Shown: piece after piece, positions 8,812-18,332 of the stretch | Numbering within the stretch: the stretch's first letter is position 1 | Layout of the letters: each line of letters opens with the position of its first letter | Source: Pirellulales bacterium | GTDB taxonomy: Bacteria > Planctomycetota > Planctomycetia > Pirellulales > PALSA-1355 | Length of the DNA: 64,000 bases | Assembly: GCA_022844125.1 (NCBI GenBank) | Contig: JALHMI010000010.1 | Span: 124,001 to 188,000, forward strand | Direction of reading: 5' to 3' | Program-made: the position numbers and the translations under genes | The notes under the pieces: model-generated | The model's database searches: none | What the model saw: the letters and a program-made list of their open reading frames with translations, nothing else | What the model was told of the DNA's origin: nothing

Positions 8812-11511
8812 CTACTCCTGGTTTTCCATTCCATCCGCCAGTTTGCTAATCGCCAGCGCTTCTTCGGTTCGCCCGAGCGCGGCCAACGCCCGGCCGTAGT
8901 GATCGTAGTGTTTCGCCAGCAGCGTGCGATACCGAACTTCGTCCGGATGGCCCTCGACGGCCCGCTTCTGATGCTCGACCGCCAGTGCAAAGCTGTCAGC
9001 CGCCTCGCGGTGCTTGCCCCAACCTTGCCGGACGATTCCCAGATTGTTGGCGATGCCGCCCAAGCTGCTGTTCAATTCTGCATCGCCAGGTTGCTCGGCG
9101 ACGAGTTGCTGCTGGAAGCCGAGTGCATTGCGGAAGCACCGTTCGGCGTCGTCCGGCTCCTTGAGCCGGGCGTGGGCCAGGCCCAGGTTGTTATAAGTGA
9201 CTGCCAGGTCATGCCGGAAAGTTCTATCCAGGGGCGCGACGCGAAGCACGTGTTTCTCGATCTCGATCGCCTCGCCGTAGGTGCTCACCGCCGCAGCCAG
9301 GTCGTTTCCGCGTGCTTGCGCCGCCGCCAGATTGTTCAATGTCGTGGCCAACTCGCGTTGATACTTAAGTTCGCCGGCCTGCGATCGAACCAGTCTCCGC
9401 TGCAAGTCCGCGGCCCGCTGGTACAGCCTGATCGCTTCGCTCGGCGACTTGCTCGCTTCCAGTGCTGCCAGGTTATTGCACGCCGCCGCCAGGTTTCGAG
9501 CGACGCCAAGTTCGTCCCGCTGGCGGGCGGCCGCCAGCTCTCCGAGCCGCATCGCCTCGCGAAACTCCTCTGCCGCAAGTCGCTCTTCGCCAGCGGCGCG
9601 CCATTGCGAACCCAGGTTGTTGTGCGACAGTGCGAGCTCGGCCAGATACTGCGTCGCCTGCGGCTCGGCCTCGACTAGCCGCTGCTGCAGCTCGATCGCC
9701 CGAGCCAACTCTTGCCGCGCGTCCGCGCCGCGACCCGCATGTCCCAGCGCCAGCGCCAGGTTGTTGCGGGCGGCCGCCAACTGACTCGGCATATTGGCAG
9801 CGCGCGGCTGCTCTCTGGCCAACTCCGTCAGCAATCGCACCGCCTGCTGGTGCGATTCAATTGCCGCGCCGGCCTCTCCCATCTGATCGTGCAGCGAGCC
9901 GATCTTGGCATATGTCGTGGCCAATTCCGACCGAAGCTCGGGACTATCCTCGGCCTGCGCCACGAACTGTTGATAATAGGCCAGCGTGCCGGCCAACATC
10001 TCGCGGCGAACGTTCTCGGCGCCCGGCACGTCGGCCAACTGCTCCGCCGAGAGCGATCCCAACTGGTAGACCGTATCCTGCGCCTGCTTCAGATATCGCT
10101 CGGCCCGGGCGAAGTCGTGTTCCGCCCGCATCCGGGCACGGCCGACGACGATCATCGCCACGGTAAGCGCGACAAATGCCGCCGCGGCTGCCAATGTTCC
10201 CCAGGCCACGGCGTGTCGATGTTGCCGAGCCCACTTCGCGGTCCGATCCACGAGCGACGGACGTCTGGCAATCGGCGATTGCCCGGCGAGTAGCCGTTTC
10301 AGGTCATCCGCCAGTTCCTGCGCTGTCAGATAACGCTCGTCCCGCTGCTGAGCCAGTGCTTTACCGACGACCGTCTCCAGATCGAACGGCACTTCCGGCC
10401 GCAAGCTGCGAATACGCGGCGGCTCTGACCGCGCGGCAAGCGCCCCGGCGGCCAGGTCTTGTCGCCCAAATGCCGGCCGCAGCGTCAAAAGTTCATACAG
10501 CGTCGCGCCCAGCGAATAGATGTCGGTCCGCTGATCCACGAGCGCCGCTTCGCCGGCCGCCTGCTCGGGGCTCATATACTGTCGCGTTCCGACTATATCC
10601 CCGGTCTGTGTCAGCCCGGCATCCGCCTGCACGCGGGCCAGCCCGAAATCGGTGACCCACAGCTTGCCGCTGGCGTCCAGCAGCAGGTTCGAGGGCTTCA
10701 CGTCGCGATGCACCACGCCGAAGCTGTGCGCCGCGTGCAGGGCTTCGGCCGCTTGAATCCCCAGCCGCATCACGGATTCGAAATACTCGCGCCCGCCGGG
10801 CCACTTCGCCGAGAGCAATGATTCGCTCGCTTGCGAACTGGCCGTCGAGACTTTCGCATGCGTGCCGCCCGCCGAAAGCGCCACCGTACTCTCGTCCGCC
10901 GCGTTGGCCGCCAGCCCCGCCTGCCGCCGAAGCTGGGCAATCGCCCGATCGAGCGGCTGGCCTTCGATGTATTGCATCGCAAAGTAATGCACCCCGCGTT
11001 CCACGCCCACGGCATACACCGGCACGATGTTCGGATGCGCGAGCTGGGCCGCCGCTTGGGCCTCGTTCTTGAACCTGGCAATCTGCCTTTGATCGAGCAC
11101 GGCGGCGAAGGGCAGCACTTTGAGCGCCACGCGCCTTCCCAGCGACAACTGCCGAGCTTCGTACACGACGCCCATGCCACCGCGTCCGATCTCGCCCAGC
11201 AGCACAAAGTCCCCCAGCCGTTTTTCGTCGGGACTGGCTACCGTCTGTCCAGCCGAAACCTCGCCACCGAAGGCCGCCGCCACGTCATGCAGTCCGACCA
11301 GGCTCTCCAGGTACGCATCCAGGACCTCGGCCAGATCGGGATGCGCGGCGAGCAACGCCTCGCGGGCCGGCGGCACGCCCTGCTCGAGCGCCCGCAAATA
11401 GTCGTCCAATATGGCGCTCACGCGCGCCTTCTGCTCACGCGATAGGCTCGCCAGCATCGACGGCTCGACGCTCTCGGCAAACTCAAAACGATCTTCGGTC
11501 GATTCGAGCAT
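8812..11511 (-). CDS. Membrane Ser/Thr protein kinase with C-terminal TPR repeats
   Basis: 899 residues. An N-terminal helical region (about 1-95) precedes a Hanks-type kinase domain (about 100-390) with glycine loop GEIGRGGMGVVYEA, catalytic Lys in VALKVLPF, HRD loop VVHRDVKPSNLL, DFG in VTDFGLA and YMSPEQ. A single transmembrane segment follows (AAAAAFVALTVAMIVV, about 435-455). The rest (about 470-895) is TPR-like helical repeats, which would lie on the far side of the membrane and may bind a partner. The gene starts 4 bp after the sigma factor stop with no obvious ribosome site, implying coupling. The ECF-sigma plus TPR-kinase pair is a known planctomycete signalling arrangement in which the kinase is thought to control the sigma factor. 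Confidence 0.93.
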   Translation of the reverse strand: MLESTEDRFEFAESVEPSMLASLSREQKARVSAILDDYLRALEQGVPPAREALLAAHPDLAEVLDAYLESLVGLHDVAAAFGGEVSAGQTVASPDEKRLGDFVLLGEIGRGGMGVVYEARQLSLGRRVALKVLPFAAVLDQRQIARFKNEAQAAAQLAHPNIVPVYAVGVERGVHYFAMQYIEGQPLDRAIAQLRRQAGLAANAADESTVALSAGGTHAKVSTASSQASESLLSAKWPGGREYFESVMRLGIQAAEALHAAHSFGVVHRDVKPSNLLLDASGKLWVTDFGLARVQADAGLTQTGDIVGTRQYMSPEQAAGEAALVDQRTDIYSLGATLYELLTLRPAFGRQDLAAGALAARSEPPRIRSLRPEVPFDLETVVGKALAQQRDERYLTAQELADDLKRLLAGQSPIARRPSLVDRTAKWARQHRHAVAWGTLAAAAAFVALTVAMIVVGRARMRAEHDFARAERYLKQAQDTVYQLGSLSAEQLADVPGAENVRREMLAGTLAYYQQFVAQAEDSPELRSELATTYAKIGSLHDQMGEAGAAIESHQQAVRLLTELAREQPRAANMPSQLAAARNNLALALGHAGRGADARQELARAIELQQRLVEAEPQATQYLAELALSHNNLGSQWRAAGEERLAAEEFREAMRLGELAAARQRDELGVARNLAAACNNLAALEASKSPSEAIRLYQRAADLQRRLVRSQAGELKYQRELATTLNNLAAAQARGNDLAAAVSTYGEAIEIEKHVLRVAPLDRTFRHDLAVTYNNLGLAHARLKEPDDAERCFRNALGFQQQLVAEQPGDAELNSSLGGIANNLGIVRQGWGKHREAADSFALAVEHQKRAVEGHPDEVRYRTLLAKHYDHYGRALAALGRTEEALAISKLADGMENQE

Positions 11512-11515
11512 CGCG

Positions 11516-12163
11516 TCACTCGGCTTGGGCCGACTCCTTGAGCCGCGCGATCGCCCTCAGCCACAGCATCCGCACCGCGCCGGCGTTCCGTTGCAGCCGT
11601 TCGGCAATCTCCTCAAACGACAACCCTTGCAGGTTGCGCATGATGATCACTTCGCGATACTGCGGACGCAACCGGGCCAATTGATTGGCCACGTCAACCG
11701 CGCGCTCGCGCGCGTGCAGTGGTTCGCTCGGCGAGGCCCCCTTACCTGCCAGCATGTCTCCCAGGTTGATGGCCGAGCGATCGAGCGTGGCCGAAACCTG
11801 GTCGAGCGAGATCTCGCAGCGCATGTCGCGCATCTTGGTCTTCAGATGCGTCTCGACGGCCCGGTGCAGGCAATTGATCAGGATCTGCCGCAGCCAGGCC
11901 AGGAACTGCCGCTCGTTCTCGCCGTTGAACTGTTTGAAGTCGCGATGTGCCGCCAGCAGCGCGTCCTGCACCAGGTCCGAAGGATTCAGCCGTCTTCGCA
12001 AGCGACGATCGAACTGGGTGCTGGCCAGCACCAACAGGTAGTTGCGATACAGCGCGAGCAACTTGCCCATCGGCTCGGCGTCGCCCGCCTGAGCCGCGCG
12101 CAATAGTTGCCTCACATTGCTGGATGGCGCATCGCTGGTTGCGACGCTGCTGTCACTCATCAT
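11516..12163 (-). CDS. ECF-type RNA polymerase sigma factor
   Basis: 215 residues from tandem ATG codons at 12163/12160; an upstream in-frame start at 12247 would add a Cys-rich non-conserved leader and was not used. Region 2 is visible in LNPSDLVQDALLAAHRDFKQF and the following FLAWLRQILINCL, and region 4 in RPQYREVIIMRNLQGLSFEEIAERL with the recognition helix in NAGAVRMLWLRAIARLKE. It is first in a three-gene operon with the TPR kinase and the anchored protein, so its activity is probably set by phosphorylation rather than by a classical anti-sigma factor, which is not seen here. Confidence 0.92.
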   Translation of the reverse strand: MMSDSSVATSDAPSSNVRQLLRAAQAGDAEPMGKLLALYRNYLLVLASTQFDRRLRRRLNPSDLVQDALLAAHRDFKQFNGENERQFLAWLRQILINCLHRAVETHLKTKMRDMRCEISLDQVSATLDRSAINLGDMLAGKGASPSEPLHARERAVDVANQLARLRPQYREVIIMRNLQGLSFEEIAERLQRNAGAVRMLWLRAIARLKESAQAE

Positions 12164-12424
12164 GACCGCACCGACTTCAGAACCGAAGCACAGGATGCAA
12201 AGTGCCGCTTGTGAGGAGAGGAGCGCTGTTCCGCAGCACACGTCCATCTTAGCTGCCTCTCCGCCATCCGCAAATAGTCTCTTGGCCGGGATTTATGAAC
12301 GATTAACCGGCGGCCCGGCTCTTCATCAAATCTTCATCTAAGAAAGTGTGACAATCGCTCCCCGCCTTCTCCCTTAAAGACTGAGGCGAGGGGGAGGCAA
12401 ACGCAACAACCGGAGGCGACAACC

Positions 12425-13567
12425 ATGACTCGGAAATCGACGCAGCGGAGCAGGTTCTGGGGGTGCGAGGCACTCGAATGTCGGCGGCTGCTGACCGTCT
12501 CGGTCGAGATCGATGAGGAGGACCTGTCGCTCGCCGGCACGGCCGACGGCGCGGTCCAGATCACGGCCACCGACGACGCCGGCACCTTCGAAATCCATGA
12601 CGCCGGCGCCCTGGTCACCACCGCCACGGGCATCACCGGCACGATCAAGGTCAAACTCGACGACGCGGATGGCGCGCCCGACCATTCACTGGCGATCGAC
12701 CTCGGCGCTGCCGCGGTCGATCACGTGATGGTCGATCTCGGCGACGGCGCGAACATCTTCACGGTCACGGGCGGAACGGTCGAGCGAAGCCTCATCTATC
12801 AGGGTGGCGATGGCGCCGATAGCGTCTCGATTTCTGCCACCACCACGATCGGCCAGAATGTCCGCGCTAACCTCAAGGATGGCGACAACACGTTCGTGCT
12901 CGAAGGGACGATCGAGCGCGGACTCTTCGTCCACGCCGGAGATGGCGACGACACGGTCACCATCGCTGGCGGTGCGACCGTCGGCCGCGGCGTCGGCATC
13001 AACCTCGGCGATGGCGACAATCAGGTCTCGCTCGCCGGGCAGATTGACGGCCGCGTGATGGTCCGCGGAGGCGACGGCGACGACAGCCTGCAGGTCCTCG
13101 CCGGCTCGCAAGTCGGCGGCTCGGTGAGTGTCGCACTGGGCGACGGCGACAACGGCCTGACCAGCGCTGGCACGATCGATGGTTCGCTGAACTACGACGG
13201 TCGCGACGGCAACGACACCGTCTCGCTCACCTCCGCAGCGCTCGTCGGCGGCAGCGTTCGGGTCCGCCTGGGCGACGGCGAAAATACCTTCACGCACGAC
13301 GGCGAAATCGAAAACAACCTGTTTGTCACCAGCCAGAACGAGAGCGATACCGCCACGGTCGCCGACACGGCCATCGTCGGTGGCGAGACCACCATCGCCC
13401 TGGGCGAACAACGCGACTTCGGCTTCGGCCGAGGCCGCGGCCCGAGGCATCACCATCCGTTCGGCGGTCCCGGTTTTGGCGGCTCCAGTGGTGGTGGCGC
13501 CGCTGCCATGTGGAACTCCAACGCCAGTGCGAGCGCCGCGCAAGAACGCGGTTCGCGCCGGCGATAG
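12425..13567 (+). CDS. Secreted repeat protein with GDGD(N/D) repeats, probably beta-helical
   Basis: 380 residues starting at an ATG 7 bases after CCGGAGGC. The N-terminal motif CEALECRRLLTV (about 16-27) is the planctomycete export-type motif. From about residue 95 to 315 a unit of about 37 residues recurs: GDG(D/A)(D/N)xxxxxxGxxxG, alternating with 'GTI(D/E)' strands. These acidic Gly/Asp repeats resemble RTX or parallel beta-helix calcium-binding repeats but do not match the nonapeptide exactly. The C-terminus is His/Gly/Ser-rich and disordered, ending in RGSRRR. It lies between the sigma operon and another secreted protease. Function unknown; probably cell surface or secreted. Confidence 0.68.
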   Translation: MTRKSTQRSRFWGCEALECRRLLTVSVEIDEEDLSLAGTADGAVQITATDDAGTFEIHDAGALVTTATGITGTIKVKLDDADGAPDHSLAIDLGAAAVDHVMVDLGDGANIFTVTGGTVERSLIYQGGDGADSVSISATTTIGQNVRANLKDGDNTFVLEGTIERGLFVHAGDGDDTVTIAGGATVGRGVGINLGDGDNQVSLAGQIDGRVMVRGGDGDDSLQVLAGSQVGGSVSVALGDGDNGLTSAGTIDGSLNYDGRDGNDTVSLTSAALVGGSVRVRLGDGENTFTHDGEIENNLFVTSQNESDTATVADTAIVGGETTIALGEQRDFGFGRGRGPRHHHPFGGPGFGGSSGGGAAAMWNSNASASAAQERGSRRR

Positions 13568-13722
13568 TTGACGTCGAGAGGTGTCCCTGGGGGGACCCCC
13601 TGCGTCGTCACATCTCCTCCGTGCGGGGCGACAGATTGGCTCTGTCACTCGGTGCCCGCGGCGTTGATGTGACACGCGGGCCCCCCATTCTCCAATAACC
13701 TTCAGCACCCCCCCATACAACC

Positions 13723-15537
13723 ATGCGACGATTCGAACTGCTCGACCCGCGTCTGATGCTCGCTGGCGATTCGTGCCCGGAAGAGGAGCCGGTGCGCGAA
13801 TCGCTGGCCGAGCTCGCGGCAGTGATTGGCGACTCGATGGTCGCAGCCGACGCCGGCTCGACCTTCGGCACGGCCTACGACCTGGGAACGCTGGGCAGCA
13901 GACGCCTGCTTGGCGGCCTGGTGGGCGGCAGCGACCCGAGCGACCTGATAAAGTTCACCGTTGATGTCGCTTCAACCGTTTCACTCTCGCTCAGCGGACT
14001 GCGGGCCGACATCGACATGTACCTGTACGACAGCCAGGGCAATCAACTGGTGAGGTCGATCAACGCCAACACAACCCCCGAGTCGATCAACGCCACGCTC
14101 GGCACGGGCACCTACTATATCCTCGTGACGCCCTGGCGAACGGCGCAAAGCCCCTACAAACTCTCGTTCGCGGCCGAAGCTCTCGCCCCCACGAATCCCA
14201 GTAGTCCCGTCACCGTTCCGCCGGCCGCGGATCCACCGTCGTCAAGTCCCACGAACCCGACGACTCCCGTCACCGCGCTGCCCGACGTTGCCTATTACGG
14301 CGGCTCGAACGACTGGAACCTGAATGCCATGAACGCCCCCGAGGCCTGGGCCGCGGGCTACACGGGTGACGGCGTCGTCGTCGCGGTGATCGATACGGGC
14401 GTCGACATCAACCATCCCGAACTGATGAGCCAGCTTTGGGTAAACGCCGGAGAGATCGCCGGTAATGGCATCGATGACGACGGCAATGGTTACGTCGACG
14501 ACACCCGCGGGTGGGACTTCGCTTCGGGCGACAACAACCCTGACGACGGCAACGGTCACGGCACGCACGTCGCCGGCACGATTGCCGCAGCAGCCAACGG
14601 CACAGGCGCCACCGGCGTTGCTCCCGACGCCACGCTCATGCCCGTCCGCGTGCTCGGCAACAACGGTTCCGGATCGATGAGCAGCGTTGCCGCGGGCATT
14701 CGCTACGCTGTCGACATGGGCGCCGACATCATCAACCTTAGCCTGGGCGGTTCCTACAGCTCGCTGATTCTGGCCGCGATGGAGTACGCCGTCGCGAACA
14801 ATGTGCTCGTGGTGGCCGCTTCGGGCAACGAATACGCCGGCACGCCCGGCTACCCGGCTCGCTTCAGTTCGTCGCTCTCGAGCGTGATTTCCGTCGGAGC
14901 TTACAGCTCGGCTGGCGCGATCGCCAGTTTTTCGAACGATGTCGGCAGTAGCGGGGCCGTGCAGGTCGATGCTCCCGGCGTCAGCATCTATAGCACGTAT
15001 CCCCATGGCCGTTATGCCACGATGAGCGGTACCAGCATGGCCGCGCCACACGTGGCCGGTCTGGCGGCGCTTGCGCTCTCGGCCAACAGCAGTCTCACCG
15101 CCGCGCAGCTTCGCAGCCTGATCGTGGCCGGGGCGAACGATTCGATCAGCGGGTCCGACTCCGCGGGCGGCATCAATGCCGCGCTCACCGTCGCGCGGGC
15201 CGCCTCCGGTCAGACGTCGAGTTCCGCCAGCAGCATCTCAGCCACGGCCCAAACCGTGACGCAAGTCTCTTCGACTAGCCGGATCATGGCTTCGTCGGCA
15301 TTCACGTTCGATGCCCCGACGGACGCGGCCACCAGCGAAGGCGAGTCCGACTTCTCCGCTCAACCTTCGCAGTTTTCTACGCCTGACACGCAACACGCCT
15401 CGGCACGCCTCATCGACGCGGCGTTTGCCGCGCTGCAACTGGCTGACGACTGGGATTCCGAAGACCTCTCACACCGCGACCGGTCAGAAAACGAATCCGA
15501 AGACTGCTTCAGCGACCTGCTCGAAGCGCTTGCCTGA
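13723..15537 (+). CDS. Secreted subtilisin-like (S8) protease with N-terminal PPC domain
   Basis: 604 residues. It begins with the planctomycete motif FELLDPRLMLAGDS (residues 4-17). About residues 50-150 form a bacterial pre-peptidase C-terminal-like (PPC) domain (DLIKFTVDVAS, DMYLYDSQGN, GTYYILVTPW). After a Pro/Thr linker, the S8 domain (about 190-475) has Asp in VIDTGVDINHPE, His in GHGTHVAGTI, Asn in AASGNE and Ser in GTSMAAPHVAG. The tail is acidic and Ser-rich. It is similar to 5875-7425 but has the extra PPC domain in front, an unusual position because PPC is often C-terminal. It converges on the helicase gene, with a strong hairpin between them. Confidence 0.9.
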   Translation: MRRFELLDPRLMLAGDSCPEEEPVRESLAELAAVIGDSMVAADAGSTFGTAYDLGTLGSRRLLGGLVGGSDPSDLIKFTVDVASTVSLSLSGLRADIDMYLYDSQGNQLVRSINANTTPESINATLGTGTYYILVTPWRTAQSPYKLSFAAEALAPTNPSSPVTVPPAADPPSSSPTNPTTPVTALPDVAYYGGSNDWNLNAMNAPEAWAAGYTGDGVVVAVIDTGVDINHPELMSQLWVNAGEIAGNGIDDDGNGYVDDTRGWDFASGDNNPDDGNGHGTHVAGTIAAAANGTGATGVAPDATLMPVRVLGNNGSGSMSSVAAGIRYAVDMGADIINLSLGGSYSSLILAAMEYAVANNVLVVAASGNEYAGTPGYPARFSSSLSSVISVGAYSSAGAIASFSNDVGSSGAVQVDAPGVSIYSTYPHGRYATMSGTSMAAPHVAGLAALALSANSSLTAAQLRSLIVAGANDSISGSDSAGGINAALTVARAASGQTSSSASSISATAQTVTQVSSTSRIMASSAFTFDAPTDAATSEGESDFSAQPSQFSTPDTQHASARLIDAAFAALQLADDWDSEDLSHRDRSENESEDCFSDLLEALA

Positions 15538-15565
15538 ACGCAGCATGGCCCGATTCACACTGCCC

Positions 15566-15602
15566 CGGAAGCCGGGGGGAATACTTTCCCCCGGAACTTC
15601 CG
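15566..15602. terminator. Bidirectional hairpin terminator candidate
   Basis: The arms CGGAAG/CTTCCG enclose a second stem CCGGGGG/CCCCCGG with a small loop and a two-base bulge. It lies between the convergent protease (ends 15537) and helicase (ends 15627) genes and would fold on either strand. Confidence 0.6.
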
Positions 15603-15626
15603 CGTGCATGTAAATGCTCACCGACA

Positions 15627-17054
15627 CTACCACATCGTGGTATAGCTGTTCGGCTTCTTGGCTGGCTTCTTGCCCGTCTTCGGCCTGGCGACTGCCGACT
15701 TTGCGGCCGCATGCGGCGCCGGAACCTTCGCCGTCACGGCCTCGCGGCTCACCGAACCGCTGGCCACGACTTCGCCCGACGACTTGCTGAACTTACGGCG
15801 TCGCGAACGATGCCGACCATCGGCGGGCCCTTCGGCATGCGGCTTGCGCACGTGACGCTTGCCGCGAGCACCGCGTTCCGGCCGCTCCGCTTCACCAGCA
15901 TCGGCCGAGCCTGTCGACTTCGGATACTCCGGATGGTCTTCCAGGATCGCGGTTTTCTTGCCGAGCAGCTTTTCAATGTCACGCAGACACGCACGCTCGT
16001 CCCGATCGCAGAACGAAACGGCCTTGCCCGCCGCGCCGGCACGGCCCGTGCGGCCAATGCGGTGCACGTACGTCTCGGCCACGTCCGGCAGATCGTAGTT
16101 CACCACGTGCGAAACCTCGTCAATGTCGAGTCCCCGCGCGGCTACGTCGGTCGCAACCAGCACCGGAGGCTTCTGCGATTTGAAGTTCGCCAGCGAACGT
16201 TGCCGGGCGTTCTGCGACTTGTTGCCATGGATGGCTTCGGCACGAATGCCGGCCTTCGCCAGGCTGCGAGCGACTTTGTCGGCGCCGTGCTTGGTGCGCG
16301 TGAACACGATCACCCGGCTCATGCCATGCTCGGTGATCACGTGCTTGAGCAGCGTTGGCTTGTTCCGTTTTTCAACGAAATAGACCGCCTGCTCGACCGT
16401 GTCGGCCGCGGCATTCTTCGCCGCCACCTGCACCCGCACGGGGTCTTTCAGTACGCTATTGGCCAATTCGCGAATGTCCGCCGGCATCGTCGCCGAGAAC
16501 AGCAGCGTTTGCCGCTGGGTCGACAGTTGGCTGACGATCTTGCGAATGTCGCGGATGAATCCCATGTCGAACATCCGGTCGGCCTCGTCGATGACGAGAA
16601 TCTCGATCCCGTCGAGCTTCACGAGTCCCTGGTTCATCAGGTCCATCAGCCGCCCCGGCGTGGCAACCACAATATCCACGCCATCGCGAACGGCCCGGGC
16701 CTGCGGATGCTGGCTCACGCCGCCATAGATCACGGTCTGCCGCAATCCGGTGTGGCGTCCATAGGCCGAAAAACTCGCCGCAATCTGCGTCGCCAGTTCG
16801 CGCGTCGGCGAAAGCACCAGCACGCGGGCCTTGCGACCGCGCTCTCGCTTGCCGACGGCAGCACCCAGGCGATCCAGAATCGGCAGGGCGAAGGCCGCGG
16901 TCTTGCCGGTTCCCGTTTGTGCGATTCCCAGCAAGTCCTTACCGGCCAACACGTGGCCAATCGACTGCTGTTGAATCGGCGTGGGCGTCGTGTAGCCTTC
17001 GTGCTCGATGGCCTTCAGGAGCGACGCGTTCAATCCCATTTCTGCAAAACTCAT
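15627..17054 (-). CDS. rhlE: DEAD-box ATP-dependent RNA helicase, RhlE type
   Basis: 475 residues with every helicase motif: Q motif (YTTPTPIQQQSI), motif I AQTGTGKTA, PTRELA, motif II DEAD in VIDEADRMFDMGF, motif III SAT, motif V VATDVAARGLDI and motif VI HRIGRTGRAG. The C-terminal ~90 residues are a basic, Lys/Arg/Ala-rich tail ending NSYTTMW, as in RhlE-type helicases. An AGGAAG site lies about 10 bases before the start. It should unwind RNA in the cytoplasm during ribosome assembly or cold adaptation. It is monocistronic by context. Confidence 0.93.
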   Translation of the reverse strand: MSFAEMGLNASLLKAIEHEGYTTPTPIQQQSIGHVLAGKDLLGIAQTGTGKTAAFALPILDRLGAAVGKRERGRKARVLVLSPTRELATQIAASFSAYGRHTGLRQTVIYGGVSQHPQARAVRDGVDIVVATPGRLMDLMNQGLVKLDGIEILVIDEADRMFDMGFIRDIRKIVSQLSTQRQTLLFSATMPADIRELANSVLKDPVRVQVAAKNAAADTVEQAVYFVEKRNKPTLLKHVITEHGMSRVIVFTRTKHGADKVARSLAKAGIRAEAIHGNKSQNARQRSLANFKSQKPPVLVATDVAARGLDIDEVSHVVNYDLPDVAETYVHRIGRTGRAGAAGKAVSFCDRDERACLRDIEKLLGKKTAILEDHPEYPKSTGSADAGEAERPERGARGKRHVRKPHAEGPADGRHRSRRRKFSKSSGEVVASGSVSREAVTAKVPAPHAAAKSAVARPKTGKKPAKKPNSYTTMW

Positions 17055-17556
17055 CTAATCAATCTTCCTATTCAGGTTCTCGCGTCTGCTCCGAATGGCG
17101 CGCATCGAGCGCGACATGACATTCGGCAAACGCTGGCAGCCCTCGCCGCAGCCGCTCCGCGCGGAAAACTGCGAGCCACCGCACACAAGGCGGGGCCGCT
17201 CCGCGCAGCTCTACCAAGCTGCAACGCATCTCGGGCGTTTGTTTTGGCCGCGGCTATCGCTTGCCGGAGTAGCTAGACTCCCAGCGCAGTTGCGGCATGG
17301 CGGAAAAGAATATCTCGTCTACCACTAAAGTGTGACGAGACGAATTCGACGGGGTGTCAGGTACTTGGAGTCGCCAATCCACGTCATTTCGCGGATAAAA
17401 GCGGTCGGCTCGACCCCGGAGCAATTGCAAACGGCCGACACTTGCCAGCCGCCCTCGCTACAACTTTACAGTACTACTATAGGTCGCGGGCCACTGGCGG
17501 ACAATGCCAAAACGCCTGCCCGGGGACTGCCCCCCCTCACCAAGCTCGCCAGGCCG
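17055..17556. other. Intergenic stretch without a supported gene
   Basis: About 500 bp between the helicase start and the convergent end of 17557-18120. Short open frames here lack family features and ribosome sites. It should hold the helicase promoter, but I cannot point to a convincing one. Confidence 0.5.
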
Positions 17557-18120
17557 CTAGAATCCCGGAATATTCGTGGGTTCGATGGGTTCATTTCGCC
17601 GCGCCGTCACAATCGGCATCAGCCCCAGTTCTGTGATCGTGAGCTTCGCGCGATCCGGCCAGGCATAGAAATCCGCTCGCCGCGAGTACATCGGCCGCTG
17701 CCAGGTCCAGCGCGATTCGCCGGCATGATCGACGGGACCCCAGTTCTTGATCAGTTTTCTGAGCAGCGACTGGGCGCCTCCCTGCTTTTCGAGCCGCTCG
17801 AGTGAGTAGCTCGCCTCGAACTGATACAGCCGATCGTTGCAGAAATAGAACCGGGCCGTGTCCGCGTTGGGAAAATCCGTCACCAGGTAGCAGTTCATCC
17901 CGTGTTTCTGGGCATCTTCCCGCTGTTCCGGCTTCGCTGCCGGAAACTTTTCGAGCAGCGCCTTGCTCGAAGTCGGCAGTTCGATCCCCTCGAAGCTCAG
18001 CGTCGCCAAAGCGTCTTCATTGAGTGAAAACGGCGTCGCGGCAACTACGTTCGTGGCCACAATCAGCAGCAGCGCACTAGCAACCGGGCCTCGCGCGAAT
18101 TTCAAGACACAACGATTCAT
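17557..18120 (-). CDS. Small exported protein of unknown function
   Basis: 187 residues from ATG 18120; the longer in-frame reading to 18198 would bury the signal peptide. A Sec signal peptide is clear (MNRCVLKFARGPVASALLL then IVATNVVAAT). The mature part has an aromatic-rich mixed pattern (FYFCNDRLYQFEASYSLE; RWTWQRPMYSRRADFYAWPD), suggesting a small beta-rich periplasmic domain. No family recognised. It stands alone, diverging from the GGDEF gene at 18333. Confidence 0.65.
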   Translation of the reverse strand: MNRCVLKFARGPVASALLLIVATNVVAATPFSLNEDALATLSFEGIELPTSSKALLEKFPAAKPEQREDAQKHGMNCYLVTDFPNADTARFYFCNDRLYQFEASYSLERLEKQGGAQSLLRKLIKNWGPVDHAGESRWTWQRPMYSRRADFYAWPDRAKLTITELGLMPIVTARRNEPIEPTNIPGF

Positions 18121-18332
18121 GACCGCAAATCTCCGGCAAATGCGACGAGAAGGTTCCGCTTCAAACCTAGCTCGAACGACGATGCGAGCCCCGCGCACCA
18201 GTCCTTACTACGCGAATTGCTGTCGCTCATCCGGCACGATCGTTATACGGGTCACGACCGTCGGGTGTGCTCAGATGTGCACCGCGCCGCGCGTCTCCGC
18301 ACTGCGAAAAAGTCGCGGCGAACCTGCGGCGA

